Both the position numbers and the translations under genes were made by a program. This document shows, piece by piece, positions 7,006 to 14,049 of a stretch of DNA of 15,538 nt. The DNA is from JAKATY01 sp038876335 (lineage in GTDB: Archaea; Micrarchaeota; Micrarchaeia; Micrarchaeales; Micrarchaeaceae), in NCBI GenBank assembly GCA_038876335.1, contig JAVYYS010000011.1, forward strand, positions 1-15,538, written 5' to 3'. The notes under the pieces were generated by a model, which was not told the DNA's origin, made no database searches, and was given only the letters and a program-made list of their open reading frames with translations. Each line of letters starts with the position of its first letter. Within the stretch, counting starts at the first letter, position 1.

Positions 7006-8955
7006 ATGGAAAACAGAATTCTTATGGATGTAGCCTCCTTGGAGGGCAGCAATTTGCTTAGGAAAGAGGATAAATGCAAGATTGCTATAACCGCATTTGG
7101 CCTTTCTTTCGGTAACCTTGCGATAGATTCTCAGGAAAAGGCCAAGACGATAAAGAGGCACGGCTTGCCAGTAGACCCTGAAAGGGAATACCAGCACATT
7201 AAGGAGAGGCTAGGAGTTGAGAGCACATCGGTGCCTGATTTGGGCGAGACCCCAATAACAAATGCGGCTATGGCAGTAATAAAGCTTGCTCTCTTCAACG
7301 GCGTAGATCTCGGAAGTATAACCGAAGTAGATCTGGCAACAGAATCGGCAAGAGAGCTCTCAAAAAACAGAACACTGGAGATAATAAAAATAGTAAATGA
7401 AGCAAGCGCTGTGCTTGACAAGCATGGGATACATATAGGCAAACTTAGAGAAAGGGGCGATGGAAATGGTAGAAAAGCGGTGCATACAAACCAACACCAG
7501 AGTGCGTGCGATTCTGCAGGGCAAGAGCTCTATGAGGATGCAAAAGATGGGATGAACCCCAATAGCAAAAAGCTCCTAATAGCAAGCGACTATGCTTCTT
7601 ACAGGAAAGGTAGGCCTGAGGATGAGACAGGCGGTTTCGGGGCTGTTGCAATGGTCATAGAACCTGCGGTCACAGCTAGAGGGGGGATATTCCTCTCATC
7701 AGAGTTCTTAGGGGAAGCGAACATGGACAGTATGGAGTTCCTTAAGAACGCCATATATGAGCTGGGTAACGGCATTTCTCTGATAAACACAGATCCAATA
7801 GTATTTGGCGGCCACTCTAATTTTACATACCACTTTCTCGCATTCGAGGCACTCATCGCAGCGTTCAGCTCCGAAAAAGAACATATAAACACGATAAAAG
7901 ATGTGACTAAGTATGATATCTCATGGCACATACCATTTCCGAATATGCCACAGGATTCTGCTGGTTATTTCGTTAGGCACCTTGCAAGAAGAAACCCGCG
8001 TATGACAGAAGAAATAAAGATGGAGGTTGGCGAGGTGGAGCCGCTCCTACCGAACTTCAAGAGGCTGGAGCGCGAGTTTGAGTTTATTCATGACATAGGA
8101 GAGACATACCTCCCGTTCGGCAGAATCAAAGAGGAGATATCGAGACTTAGCGAGCCAACAAACAAAGAAGATGAGGCACAGCTTAGCGAGACAACAAGGA
8201 AAGAGCTTGTAAGCAAGTATATAGGGGCTTTGGAAAAATCATTGCCTCAGCAAGCAAAGCTTTCTGCCATGGCGATGAGAGGAGTCAAAGAGAAATACAA
8301 ATCGGAATTGGATGAGAGAATTTCTGAGGCTATAGAGTCAGCTGCAAGCAATCTGCTAGAAGCTTCAAAGAAGCCCTCACTTTCAATCGAGAATATAGAC
8401 GCTGCCATAGCGGGACTAGTAACCCTCATAGACACTTTTGTTAAAAAGGATACTGCTTACAACACGTCATTAAGGAAGACTTTGAGCCACAGGGAGCTTG
8501 TAGAAGACACACATATGCGTGAAGCCACATTATTCTCAAAAGAAATAGGAAATATAGATACGGCCTCTGCGCCGCTTTCTATAGCAAGCCTTATAGCCAA
8601 CACAGACAACGACAAAAATATAATGATGGGTTGGTATGGCAGCACTTCCAGCTTCATATGGCTAATGGGTGAAAAAAGGAATATAAGTGAGATGAAAGCG
8701 GCTATAGCCGCAAACTGGGACTTTGAAATTAATAGAAGGCATTACATCACAGGTGAAGAGTACCTAAGGCTCGAACAGAAAAGGAGGATCGCTGTTGTTG
8801 CTAATGAAAACCTGCCGATCTTTTCTAGCACATTCTACGGGACTAATGAGGAATCGCTGCTACAACAGGCGAGGAGTATCATAGAGTATTCACGCTCTTA
8901 TGGAGCGAATAGGACTTTGGATACAACAAAGGCAAAGCTTAGAGATATGAGTTGA
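7006..8955 (+). CDS. mvaS: Hydroxymethylglutaryl-CoA synthase, enlarged variant (649 aa)
   Basis: Thiolase-fold enzyme condensing acetyl-CoA with acetoacetyl-CoA to HMG-CoA, the second step of the mevalonate pathway for isoprenoid lipids. By eye it aligns with eukaryote-type HMG-CoA synthase: DLATESARELSK corresponds to the VGTETIIDKSK stretch carrying the catalytic Glu (here E113); QSACDSAG carries the nucleophile Cys (C168); SDYASYRKG...ETGGFGAVAMVI matches the TGGVGAVA loop; WHIPFP carries the catalytic His (H308); EIGNIDTAS (513-521) and MMGWYGSTSSF follow near the end. The triad is complete. It is much longer than the usual ~350-460 residues: roughly 120 extra residues, mostly charged helix, lie between about 335 and 500, and a polar insert (RERGDGNGRK) precedes the Cys. 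No thiolase or DUF35 partner gene is adjacent. ATG 7006 has a good ribosome binding site. Confidence 0.8.
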   Translation: MENRILMDVASLEGSNLLRKEDKCKIAITAFGLSFGNLAIDSQEKAKTIKRHGLPVDPEREYQHIKERLGVESTSVPDLGETPITNAAMAVIKLALFNGVDLGSITEVDLATESARELSKNRTLEIIKIVNEASAVLDKHGIHIGKLRERGDGNGRKAVHTNQHQSACDSAGQELYEDAKDGMNPNSKKLLIASDYASYRKGRPEDETGGFGAVAMVIEPAVTARGGIFLSSEFLGEANMDSMEFLKNAIYELGNGISLINTDPIVFGGHSNFTYHFLAFEALIAAFSSEKEHINTIKDVTKYDISWHIPFPNMPQDSAGYFVRHLARRNPRMTEEIKMEVGEVEPLLPNFKRLEREFEFIHDIGETYLPFGRIKEEISRLSEPTNKEDEAQLSETTRKELVSKYIGALEKSLPQQAKLSAMAMRGVKEKYKSELDERISEAIESAASNLLEASKKPSLSIENIDAAIAGLVTLIDTFVKKDTAYNTSLRKTLSHRELVEDTHMREATLFSKEIGNIDTASAPLSIASLIANTDNDKNIMMGWYGSTSSFIWLMGEKRNISEMKAAIAANWDFEINRRHYITGEEYLRLEQKRRIAVVANENLPIFSSTFYGTNEESLLQQARSIIEYSRSYGANRTLDTTKAKLRDMS

Positions 8956-8959
8956 TGCA

Positions 8960-8971
8960 GAAGCATGCTTC
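8960..8971. other. 12-bp perfect palindrome after the HMG-CoA synthase gene
   Basis: GAAGCATGCTTC is self-complementary and lies 5 nt after the stop codon, in the 48-nt gap between convergent genes. It could form a small hairpin in either transcript, but no T-tract follows, so I do not call it a terminator. Confidence 0.3.
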
Positions 8972-9003
8972 GATGCCTCAGCTGAGCCACCAGGGTTATA
9001 AAC

Positions 9004-9966
9004 TTAGGAGCGCATATAGCCAAGCCTCTGCGCAGCCCTCATCGCCTCAATGTATCCTACACCTCCGATTATCACTACACTTATTATCACGAGAAAGAAT
9101 CCTATACCAAGTGAATCAAGGTTGTGGATCTTCAGCCCGGTGTTTATCGCAAATCCAAGAATCTGCGGAAACGCTAAGATAAGTATTCCGCCGATTATGA
9201 ACACAACGCCGCCATACTTGAGCACGAATGTTGATATAGATACTGCAACGAATTTCAGCCCATTTTCAGTGAGCTTCTTTATCTTCCGCATATATCCTCC
9301 AAAAAATGCGCCGAAAGCTATCTGCATTGTCATCGTGCCAACTCCAAACAGGGCGCCGGGGATCCATCCCATCCATGCGGAAGGCATGGCCGGGGAGAGT
9401 ACAGTGTAGATAATAAGCGCGAATGCGCCGAATCCGAATCCCGCTATGAAACCGTGCACAAGTGCCAGCTTAGCAGGCACAGGTTTTGTTGATTCTTTGT
9501 CATCGCAGCAGAGTGCCGGATTGACCTTGTGCTCCAGCTCCTTCTCTTGTTCCATGCTTCCATGCCTGTGGATCCGGAAAAGCTCCCCAAGCTTTTCCTC
9601 TATGTAGTGCCAATGCGGGTATCTGCCTCTGCCAGCTATGTAGAAGCCTGCAGCGGCCATCGCAATCCCAACTACTATATATGTAATCCCGAAGGCAAAA
9701 TTTGACATGAATATTGCGGCAAGCGCAAAGAAGGCGACTTCAGAGAGAATCGCGCGCTGTACAGTAAAACCGGTCGAGAAGAGCAAGCCGGCCTTCGCGC
9801 CGCCCTTTACACTGTAGCTGCCAATTGCGTACGAAAACGTAATAGGCCATGTGTGCTCATCCGGAGTGATGCCGTGGATTATACCCAGCACATATGAGAG
9901 TACCAGCGCCTCCAAGATAGTTACATTGGTTGGATTCCATAAATTCAGATTCAATCCAAATGCCAT
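9004..9966 (-). CDS. NicO/RcnA-like metal transporter, probable nickel/cobalt permease
   Basis: A 320-residue polytopic membrane protein with about seven hydrophobic segments. The first helix pair contains H31-G-I-T-P-D36-E-H38, close to the HX4DH signature of nickel/cobalt transporters, and the second half repeats a similar start, VHGFIAGFGFGAFA (170-183). Between the halves is a hydrophilic loop rich in potential ligands: His 118, 120, 133, 135 and 146 and Cys 153-154. Such loops are typical of NicO/RcnA efflux proteins. The gene begins 2 nt after the stop of a DtxR-type regulator, forming a two-gene operon, so expression should follow metal status. The direction of transport and the metal (Ni, Co, Mn, Fe or Zn) cannot be decided from sequence; a TauE/SafE-like anion exporter is less likely given the His motifs. 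Confidence 0.65.
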   Translation of the reverse strand: MAFGLNLNLWNPTNVTILEALVLSYVLGIIHGITPDEHTWPITFSYAIGSYSVKGGAKAGLLFSTGFTVQRAILSEVAFFALAAIFMSNFAFGITYIVVGIAMAAAGFYIAGRGRYPHWHYIEEKLGELFRIHRHGSMEQEKELEHKVNPALCCDDKESTKPVPAKLALVHGFIAGFGFGAFALIIYTVLSPAMPSAWMGWIPGALFGVGTMTMQIAFGAFFGGYMRKIKKLTENGLKFVAVSISTFVLKYGGVVFIIGGILILAFPQILGFAINTGLKIHNLDSLGIGFFLVIISVVIIGGVGYIEAMRAAQRLGYMRS

Positions 9967-9968
9967 AG

Positions 9969-10382
9969 TTACACTTTAGTTACATCCGCCGCAAAAAGGG
10001 CTTTTATTGGTTTCCCGTGTGGGCAATTGCTCGGCTTGTCCATCTTCTTGAAAATCTCCATTGCAACATTATAACTTATCAAAAAATCAAGCTTCTTGCA
10101 TTCATTGCAGGCCTCCTCTATTTTGACCCCGTTCTTTGAGAGAAGAGTCTCCATAACTCTATGCTTGAATTTGATGCGTTTTGCCTCATTCTCTCCGCGC
10201 CGCGTAAGCACGATTAACCCGTTGCGGTCTCTCCTAATTGCCTCCATTCCTATAAGTCTCTTTACAAGCATGAAAGCTGTAGGGGGCTTTACCTTAAGCC
10301 TCTGGCTAAGTCTGGCCAACTTTATGCCATTTTCTTCTGAGATTATTGTGAGGCAGTCTCTTTCCCTTTGCGTAAGCGTCAT
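9969..10382 (-). CDS. DtxR/MntR-family metal-dependent transcriptional regulator
   Basis: The 137-residue protein has an N-terminal winged helix (MTLTQRERDCLTII...LARLSQRLKVKPPTAFMLVKRL, wing GLIVLTRRG), then the DtxR dimerisation/metal domain: KFKHRVMETLL supplies the conserved His and Glu (74, 78), and NCPHGKPI (119-126) is the family signature. Unlike IdeR/DtxR, the helix normally reading HxExCxxEH is EEACNECKKLDFLIS: Cys at the usual His, a shifted Cys (92 and 95), and Asp-Phe in place of Glu-His. The C-terminal SH3 domain is absent, as in MntR. ATG 10382 is preferred over GTG 10391 because AGGGTG (10389-10394, minus strand) lies six nt before it. Two palindromes cover its promoter, implying autoregulation, and it leads into the metal permease. 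Confidence 0.88.
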   Translation of the reverse strand: MTLTQRERDCLTIISEENGIKLARLSQRLKVKPPTAFMLVKRLIGMEAIRRDRNGLIVLTRRGENEAKRIKFKHRVMETLLSKNGVKIEEACNECKKLDFLISYNVAMEIFKKMDKPSNCPHGKPIKALFAADVTKV

Positions 10383-10410
10383 GCCAAGCACCCTACTTGC
10401 TTCTGTAATT

Positions 10411-10447
10411 ATTAGTATTATACTAATTAAGTTAGTACCATACTAAT
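10411..10447. promoter_or_regulatory. Tandem palindromic operators at the metal regulator promoter
   Basis: Two 15-bp inverted repeats are visible: TTAGTATTATACTAA (10412-10426, perfect about a central base, extending to 17 bp) and TTAGTACCATACTAA (10432-10446, one imperfect pair). Their centres are 20 bp apart, two helical turns, so dimers would bind the same DNA face. The stretch TACTAATTAA repeats at 10421-10430 and 10441-10450. The left copy contains the likely TATA element of the minus-strand regulator gene (TATAATAC). DtxR-family regulators bind palindromes of this size, so metal-dependent repression of the regulator-permease operon is the likely role (inference). Confidence 0.7.
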
Positions 10448-10502
10448 TAATAACCATTTCTGTTGGAAGCGTTACACAAAAGTGAATGGTCCTGCTAAAA
10501 GC

Positions 10503-10523
10503 TATTTATTATTTTGCGCAAAA
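10503..10523 (+). promoter_or_regulatory. ABC transporter promoter with palindrome TTTTGCGCAAAA
   Basis: TATTTATTA (10503-10511) can act as TATA box; a perfect 12-bp palindrome TTTTGCGCAAAA (10512-10523) adjoins it, between TATA and the expected start site near 10533. A GAGGGG ribosome binding site (10539-10544) precedes ATG 10554. An 18-bp copy, TATTTATTATTTTGCGCA, recurs at 15176-15193. Confidence 0.5.
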
Positions 10524-10553
10524 AACCTGCTATAGCTAGAGGGGACGTAAACA

Positions 10554-11396
10554 ATGATTGAGATAAGAAACTTGAAGAAGAGGTACAGCGATGGTACGCG
10601 CGCCCTAAACGGGATAACGGCTGAAATAGATGACAAGGTAGCTACTATAATAGGCAGGAATGGCGCCGGGAAGACTACGCTGATGAGGATACTATCCACG
10701 CAACTTCTCCAGACTTCTGGAAGCGCAACGATAAATGGATATGACGTTGTAAAGGAAGCTAACAAAATAAGAAAGATGATAGTAAGTATACCTCAAGAAG
10801 CGAGCACTGTGGGCTATTTGACGCCAATGGAGCACTTGAAGATTTACCTTACGGCACGAGGCTCTTCAATAGCGCAAGCGGAGCAGGATGCCGCTGCGGC
10901 ACTAAAAGCGCTTGAGCTCTGGAACGCAAGAAGCACGCCGTGCGACATGCTTTCCGGCGGGATGAAGAGGAAAGTGTTCGTTGCCATGGCGCTCGCAGCA
11001 AATGCAGAGATTGTATTTCTTGACGAACCAACAACAGGCTTAGACCCGGTATCAAGATTTGAAGTTTGGTCCTCGATAAAAATGTTGAAGAGCAACCTAA
11101 TACTCACAACGCATTACATGGATGAAGCGCAGGAGTTGTCAAAAAAAGTAATTATGATAGACGATGGCAAAATCAAGGAAGAGGGCACGCCTGATGCACT
11201 GCTCAGGCGGTTCTCCGGAAAGGTAAGAGCAGAGTCACAATTCAAGGATCCTAGCGCAAAATACAAGATAGGCAATACATATATACGCTATATAAGCCCT
11301 TCAGAAGCAGAAGAATACGTCAAGAAGGGCTACTCAATAAAAAGACCAACCCTCGATGACCTTTTCATAGTTCATGGTGTAGAGCTTGAAGCCTAG
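10554..11396 (+). CDS. ABC exporter ATP-binding protein
   Basis: A 280-residue ABC ATPase of the class that pairs with ABC-2 permeases (DrrA/NatA/CcmA-like). Motifs are complete: Walker A GRNGAGKTT (34-42), Q-loop Gln 81 in SIPQEAS, signature LSGGM (133-137), Walker B IVFLDEP (153-159), D-loop GLDP and switch His 187 in TTHYMDEA. A C-terminal region of about 60 residues follows the ATPase core and ends RPTLDDLFIVHG, the usual finish of this subfamily. It powers export through the membrane partner encoded next door, whose gene overlaps its own by 11 nt. The substrate is unknown; drugs, lipids and glycans are all handled by relatives. ATG 10554 has a GAGGGG ribosome binding site. Confidence 0.92.
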   Translation: MIEIRNLKKRYSDGTRALNGITAEIDDKVATIIGRNGAGKTTLMRILSTQLLQTSGSATINGYDVVKEANKIRKMIVSIPQEASTVGYLTPMEHLKIYLTARGSSIAQAEQDAAAALKALELWNARSTPCDMLSGGMKRKVFVAMALAANAEIVFLDEPTTGLDPVSRFEVWSSIKMLKSNLILTTHYMDEAQELSKKVIMIDDGKIKEEGTPDALLRRFSGKVRAESQFKDPSAKYKIGNTYIRYISPSEAEEYVKKGYSIKRPTLDDLFIVHGVELEA

Positions 11397-12108
11397 ATTC
11401 ATAGGTACGTTCACTTGGTATTATGGCCTCGTAACGATACCGAGAGGAATGTCGTACATCGTCTCATCAATAATGTACCCGCTAGCATTCCTCTTCCTAA
11501 TATTCATATTTACGCAGGGCAGGTTCATCGAGGTTGCGGCTATTGGGGGATTCATAGCAATAGTAGCTTCAAACGCCATATACAGCAGCAGCGATGCAGC
11601 ATTTCAAAGAATTCAGCTTAGGTTCCAAGACCTGCTCGTTGCAACAAACATAAGTTTCTACGATTACATGTTCGCCATGAGCCTCTCGTATCTAGCCAAC
11701 TCATTGCCCGGGATCGCAGTTTACGCAGTGATAGGCACGCTGCTGCACATATTCACGATCTCTAGAGCCTTGGCCTTCACAGGAGTGCTGCTGATGGTCA
11801 TGCTGGCCGCATCCTCAATAGCTTTTATGATTGCGGGCTTTATAAAGCACATAAGAAACGTATGGGGCATAGCCTCGATAGTAAGCCTTGTGCTTACCGT
11901 AATACCGCCCACCTTTTACCCTTATACACTCATACCTAAAGCCGCGCTTTATGCACTGATGATCTCTCCAGTAACTCCGGCAGCGATGCTTGCACAGGGC
12001 ATATTTGGCATATCAAAATTCCAGCCATACGCAATACTTGTGCTTGTAGTTGAAACGGTAGTCTATTTTGCCATAGCCATAAAGCTCAATAAGTGGCGCG
12101 AAACATGA
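11386..12108 (+). CDS. ABC-2 type transporter permease
   Basis: The 240-residue permease has about six membrane segments (roughly residues 22-42, 48-65, 95-120, 128-152, 160-178 and 215-233). The run VIPPTFYPYTLIPKAALYALMISPVTPAAML (about 172-202) is the characteristic ABC-2 stretch before the last helix. It forms the exporter channel with the preceding ATPase, presumably as a dimer. The start is taken as TTG 11386, which overlaps the ATPase stop by 11 nt and is preceded by GGTG at suitable distance; this implies translational coupling. The next in-frame ATG would remove the first 21 residues, which look like a genuine amphipathic N-terminus. Its stop precedes the oxidoreductase promoter. Confidence 0.88.
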   Translation: MKPRFIGTFTWYYGLVTIPRGMSYIVSSIMYPLAFLFLIFIFTQGRFIEVAAIGGFIAIVASNAIYSSSDAAFQRIQLRFQDLLVATNISFYDYMFAMSLSYLANSLPGIAVYAVIGTLLHIFTISRALAFTGVLLMVMLAASSIAFMIAGFIKHIRNVWGIASIVSLVLTVIPPTFYPYTLIPKAALYALMISPVTPAAMLAQGIFGISKFQPYAILVLVVETVVYFAIAIKLNKWRET

Positions 12109-12136
12109 GATAGAAGGCAAGAGCAACCCGCAGGAA

Positions 12137-12164
12137 TGCATATAAATTCTAATGTGCATATAAA
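12137..12164 (+). promoter_or_regulatory. Duplicated TATA element before the oxidoreductase operon
   Basis: TGCATATAAA occurs twice, at 12137-12146 and 12155-12164, an exact repeat with an 18-nt period. The first copy is about 32 nt before ATG 12175, right for a short-leader transcript; the second is only about 15 nt before it and would place initiation inside the gene. GTGAT (12166-12170) is the likely ribosome binding site. Confidence 0.5.
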
Positions 12165-12174
12165 CGTGATCGCA

Positions 12175-14049
12175 ATGAGAATTTCTTGGATGAGTGGGGG
12201 GCCGCAGGGCTCTGGAATAGACACTTCAGCAAACATATTTAGCAAAGCAGTTGCAAAAGCAGGATACAGCATATATGGGAACAGAGAGTATTACTCCAAC
12301 ATAAAGGGAAGGCACAGCTATTTTAACCTAACGATTTCTGATTCTCCAGCTCACAGCATAGACGGAAGGATAGATATACTTGCAACATTCGATGCAGAAA
12401 CAGCGTTCCAGCATTTCCATGAAGTAAGAAGCATCTTCTTATATGATATAAAACAGGAGAGTATATCTGTAGAAAGCATACGCTCCATAGAACCGGATAT
12501 AACTAACGAGGTACTGGAAACTTTGAAAGAGGAAGGAGGCAGCACGATTAAGGAAGTTATCTCATATCTAAAGAAGCGCGGCGTTAACACTATCGGCATA
12601 GATTACGAGAGCATAATCATGAAGGTAATAAATGAAACAGGCGCTTCTCCTGTTATAGCAGATAGGGCCAGGAATGTGGTTTGTATAGCTGCATCGTTCG
12701 CCCTGCTTGGGCTTGACAAAAACTTCCTTGCTTCAGCCATCCGTGATGTATTCAAATCAGAGCAATACCTAAAGATAAATACACTTGCCGCGGAATTAGG
12801 AATCGCATCAGCGCAGAGCAGCTATTCGCTGAAACCCATAAGCAGGCAGGAAAAGACAGCAATACTTGATGGAAACACGATATCGGCGCTCGGCAAGTTG
12901 GCAGGCGGTCTGCGCTTCCAGTCGTATTACCCAATTACACCAGCTGCGGACGAGAGCACATACATAGAAGCCAATCAGGTAATTGGCTTGAGCGGAAACC
13001 AAGGGAGGGGAGGGGTAGTAGTACTCCAGACGGAAGATGAGCTCGCCGCAATAAACTCTGCGGTTGGGGCAGCGCTGACTGGCGCACGTGCAGCGACAGC
13101 TACTTCCGGACCGGGCTTTTCGCTTATGGCAGAGGGCATAAGCTGGGCAGGGATGAATGAGGTCCCTGTGACTATAACTTATTATATGCGCGGCGCTCCT
13201 GCCACAGGCTTGCCCACGAGAAGCGGACAGGCAGATCTCAAATTTGCATTAAATGTAGGGCATGGAGAATTTCCAAGGCTGGTGATAGCCTCAGGGAGCG
13301 GAAGGGAGGTATTTTACGACGCGATATACGCGTTGAACCTTGCCGAACGGTACCAAACCCCAGTAATCCACATAATAGAGAAGACGCTTGCGAACTCTTA
13401 TATAAGCATACCGCTTTCGGAGCTTAATGGAAAGGCTGGCATAGACAGGGGCAGGCTTGCTCCAGATGCAGGAGAGCAGTATAAGCGCTTTGAATTCAGC
13501 AACGACGGAATCTCTCCCCGCGCTTTCCTCGGAAAGGCGAGGATGTTTTATACGGGAGATGAGCACAACGAGTTTGGGCACATAACGGAGAATTCGGCGA
13601 ATAGAACAAACATGTACTCCAAGAGGATGAAAAAGTTGGAAACCGCAGACGCAGAGATTCCGCAGGAAGTCCGCGCCAACTTTTTTGGAGAAAAGGATGC
13701 AGATACAATATTGCTAACATGGGGCGCGACTACAGGCGCGGCGCTCGATGCGCTTGAGGAGCTTGAGGGCAAGGGCATACGCGCAGGGATACTGCAGGTG
13801 CGCATGTTCAATCCATATCCTGCTAAGCTTGTTGAATCATTGCTCAAAGGAAAACGCATGATTATAGACGTAGAGAGCAACTATGGGGCGCAAGCTGCAA
13901 CCGTACTTACAGAAAAAACAGGCATTAAGCCAACGGGCTATATACTAAAATGGAATGGCAGGGCAATCGCACGCGATGAGCTGTATGAAGCGGTTGTGCA
14001 GATACATGAAGGCAAGGTAAACAAGGTGGTGCTGAATGGCGGCAGATGA
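12175..14049 (+). CDS. korA: 2-oxoacid:ferredoxin oxidoreductase alpha subunit (fused gamma-alpha)
   Basis: This subunit works with the beta subunit to decarboxylate 2-oxoacids (pyruvate, 2-oxoglutarate) to acyl-CoA while reducing ferredoxin. The 624-residue chain begins with the gamma domain (MRISWMSGGPQGSGIDTSANIF) and continues with the alpha domain: YPITP at 252-256, TEDELAAINSAVGAALTGARAATATSGPG, SLMAEGISWAGMNEVPV, and a C-terminal domain ending ILQVRMFNPYPAKLV. The YPITP loop sits at almost the same position as in the Sulfolobus two-subunit enzyme (253-257), which argues for ATG 12175. The frame stays open to ATG 12136, but that ATG overlaps a TATA element. The kor symbol is conventional; the sequence does not settle substrate preference. 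It overlaps the beta gene by 14 nt. Confidence 0.93.
   Translation: MRISWMSGGPQGSGIDTSANIFSKAVAKAGYSIYGNREYYSNIKGRHSYFNLTISDSPAHSIDGRIDILATFDAETAFQHFHEVRSIFLYDIKQESISVESIRSIEPDITNEVLETLKEEGGSTIKEVISYLKKRGVNTIGIDYESIIMKVINETGASPVIADRARNVVCIAASFALLGLDKNFLASAIRDVFKSEQYLKINTLAAELGIASAQSSYSLKPISRQEKTAILDGNTISALGKLAGGLRFQSYYPITPAADESTYIEANQVIGLSGNQGRGGVVVLQTEDELAAINSAVGAALTGARAATATSGPGFSLMAEGISWAGMNEVPVTITYYMRGAPATGLPTRSGQADLKFALNVGHGEFPRLVIASGSGREVFYDAIYALNLAERYQTPVIHIIEKTLANSYISIPLSELNGKAGIDRGRLAPDAGEQYKRFEFSNDGISPRAFLGKARMFYTGDEHNEFGHITENSANRTNMYSKRMKKLETADAEIPQEVRANFFGEKDADTILLTWGATTGAALDALEELEGKGIRAGILQVRMFNPYPAKLVESLLKGKRMIIDVESNYGAQAATVLTEKTGIKPTGYILKWNGRAIARDELYEAVVQIHEGKVNKVVLNGGR

Noticed and set aside
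8952..9182. 76-codon plus-strand frame overlapping the HMG-CoA synthase stop
   Set aside because: Mostly antisense to the permease gene; Ser/Gln/Leu-rich shadow with no independent support.
12136..12174. Upstream ATG for the oxidoreductase alpha gene, 13 codons earlier
   Set aside because: The ATG overlaps a TATA element, the extra residues (MHINSNVHINVIA) match nothing in the family, and the family N-terminus MRISW starts at 12175.
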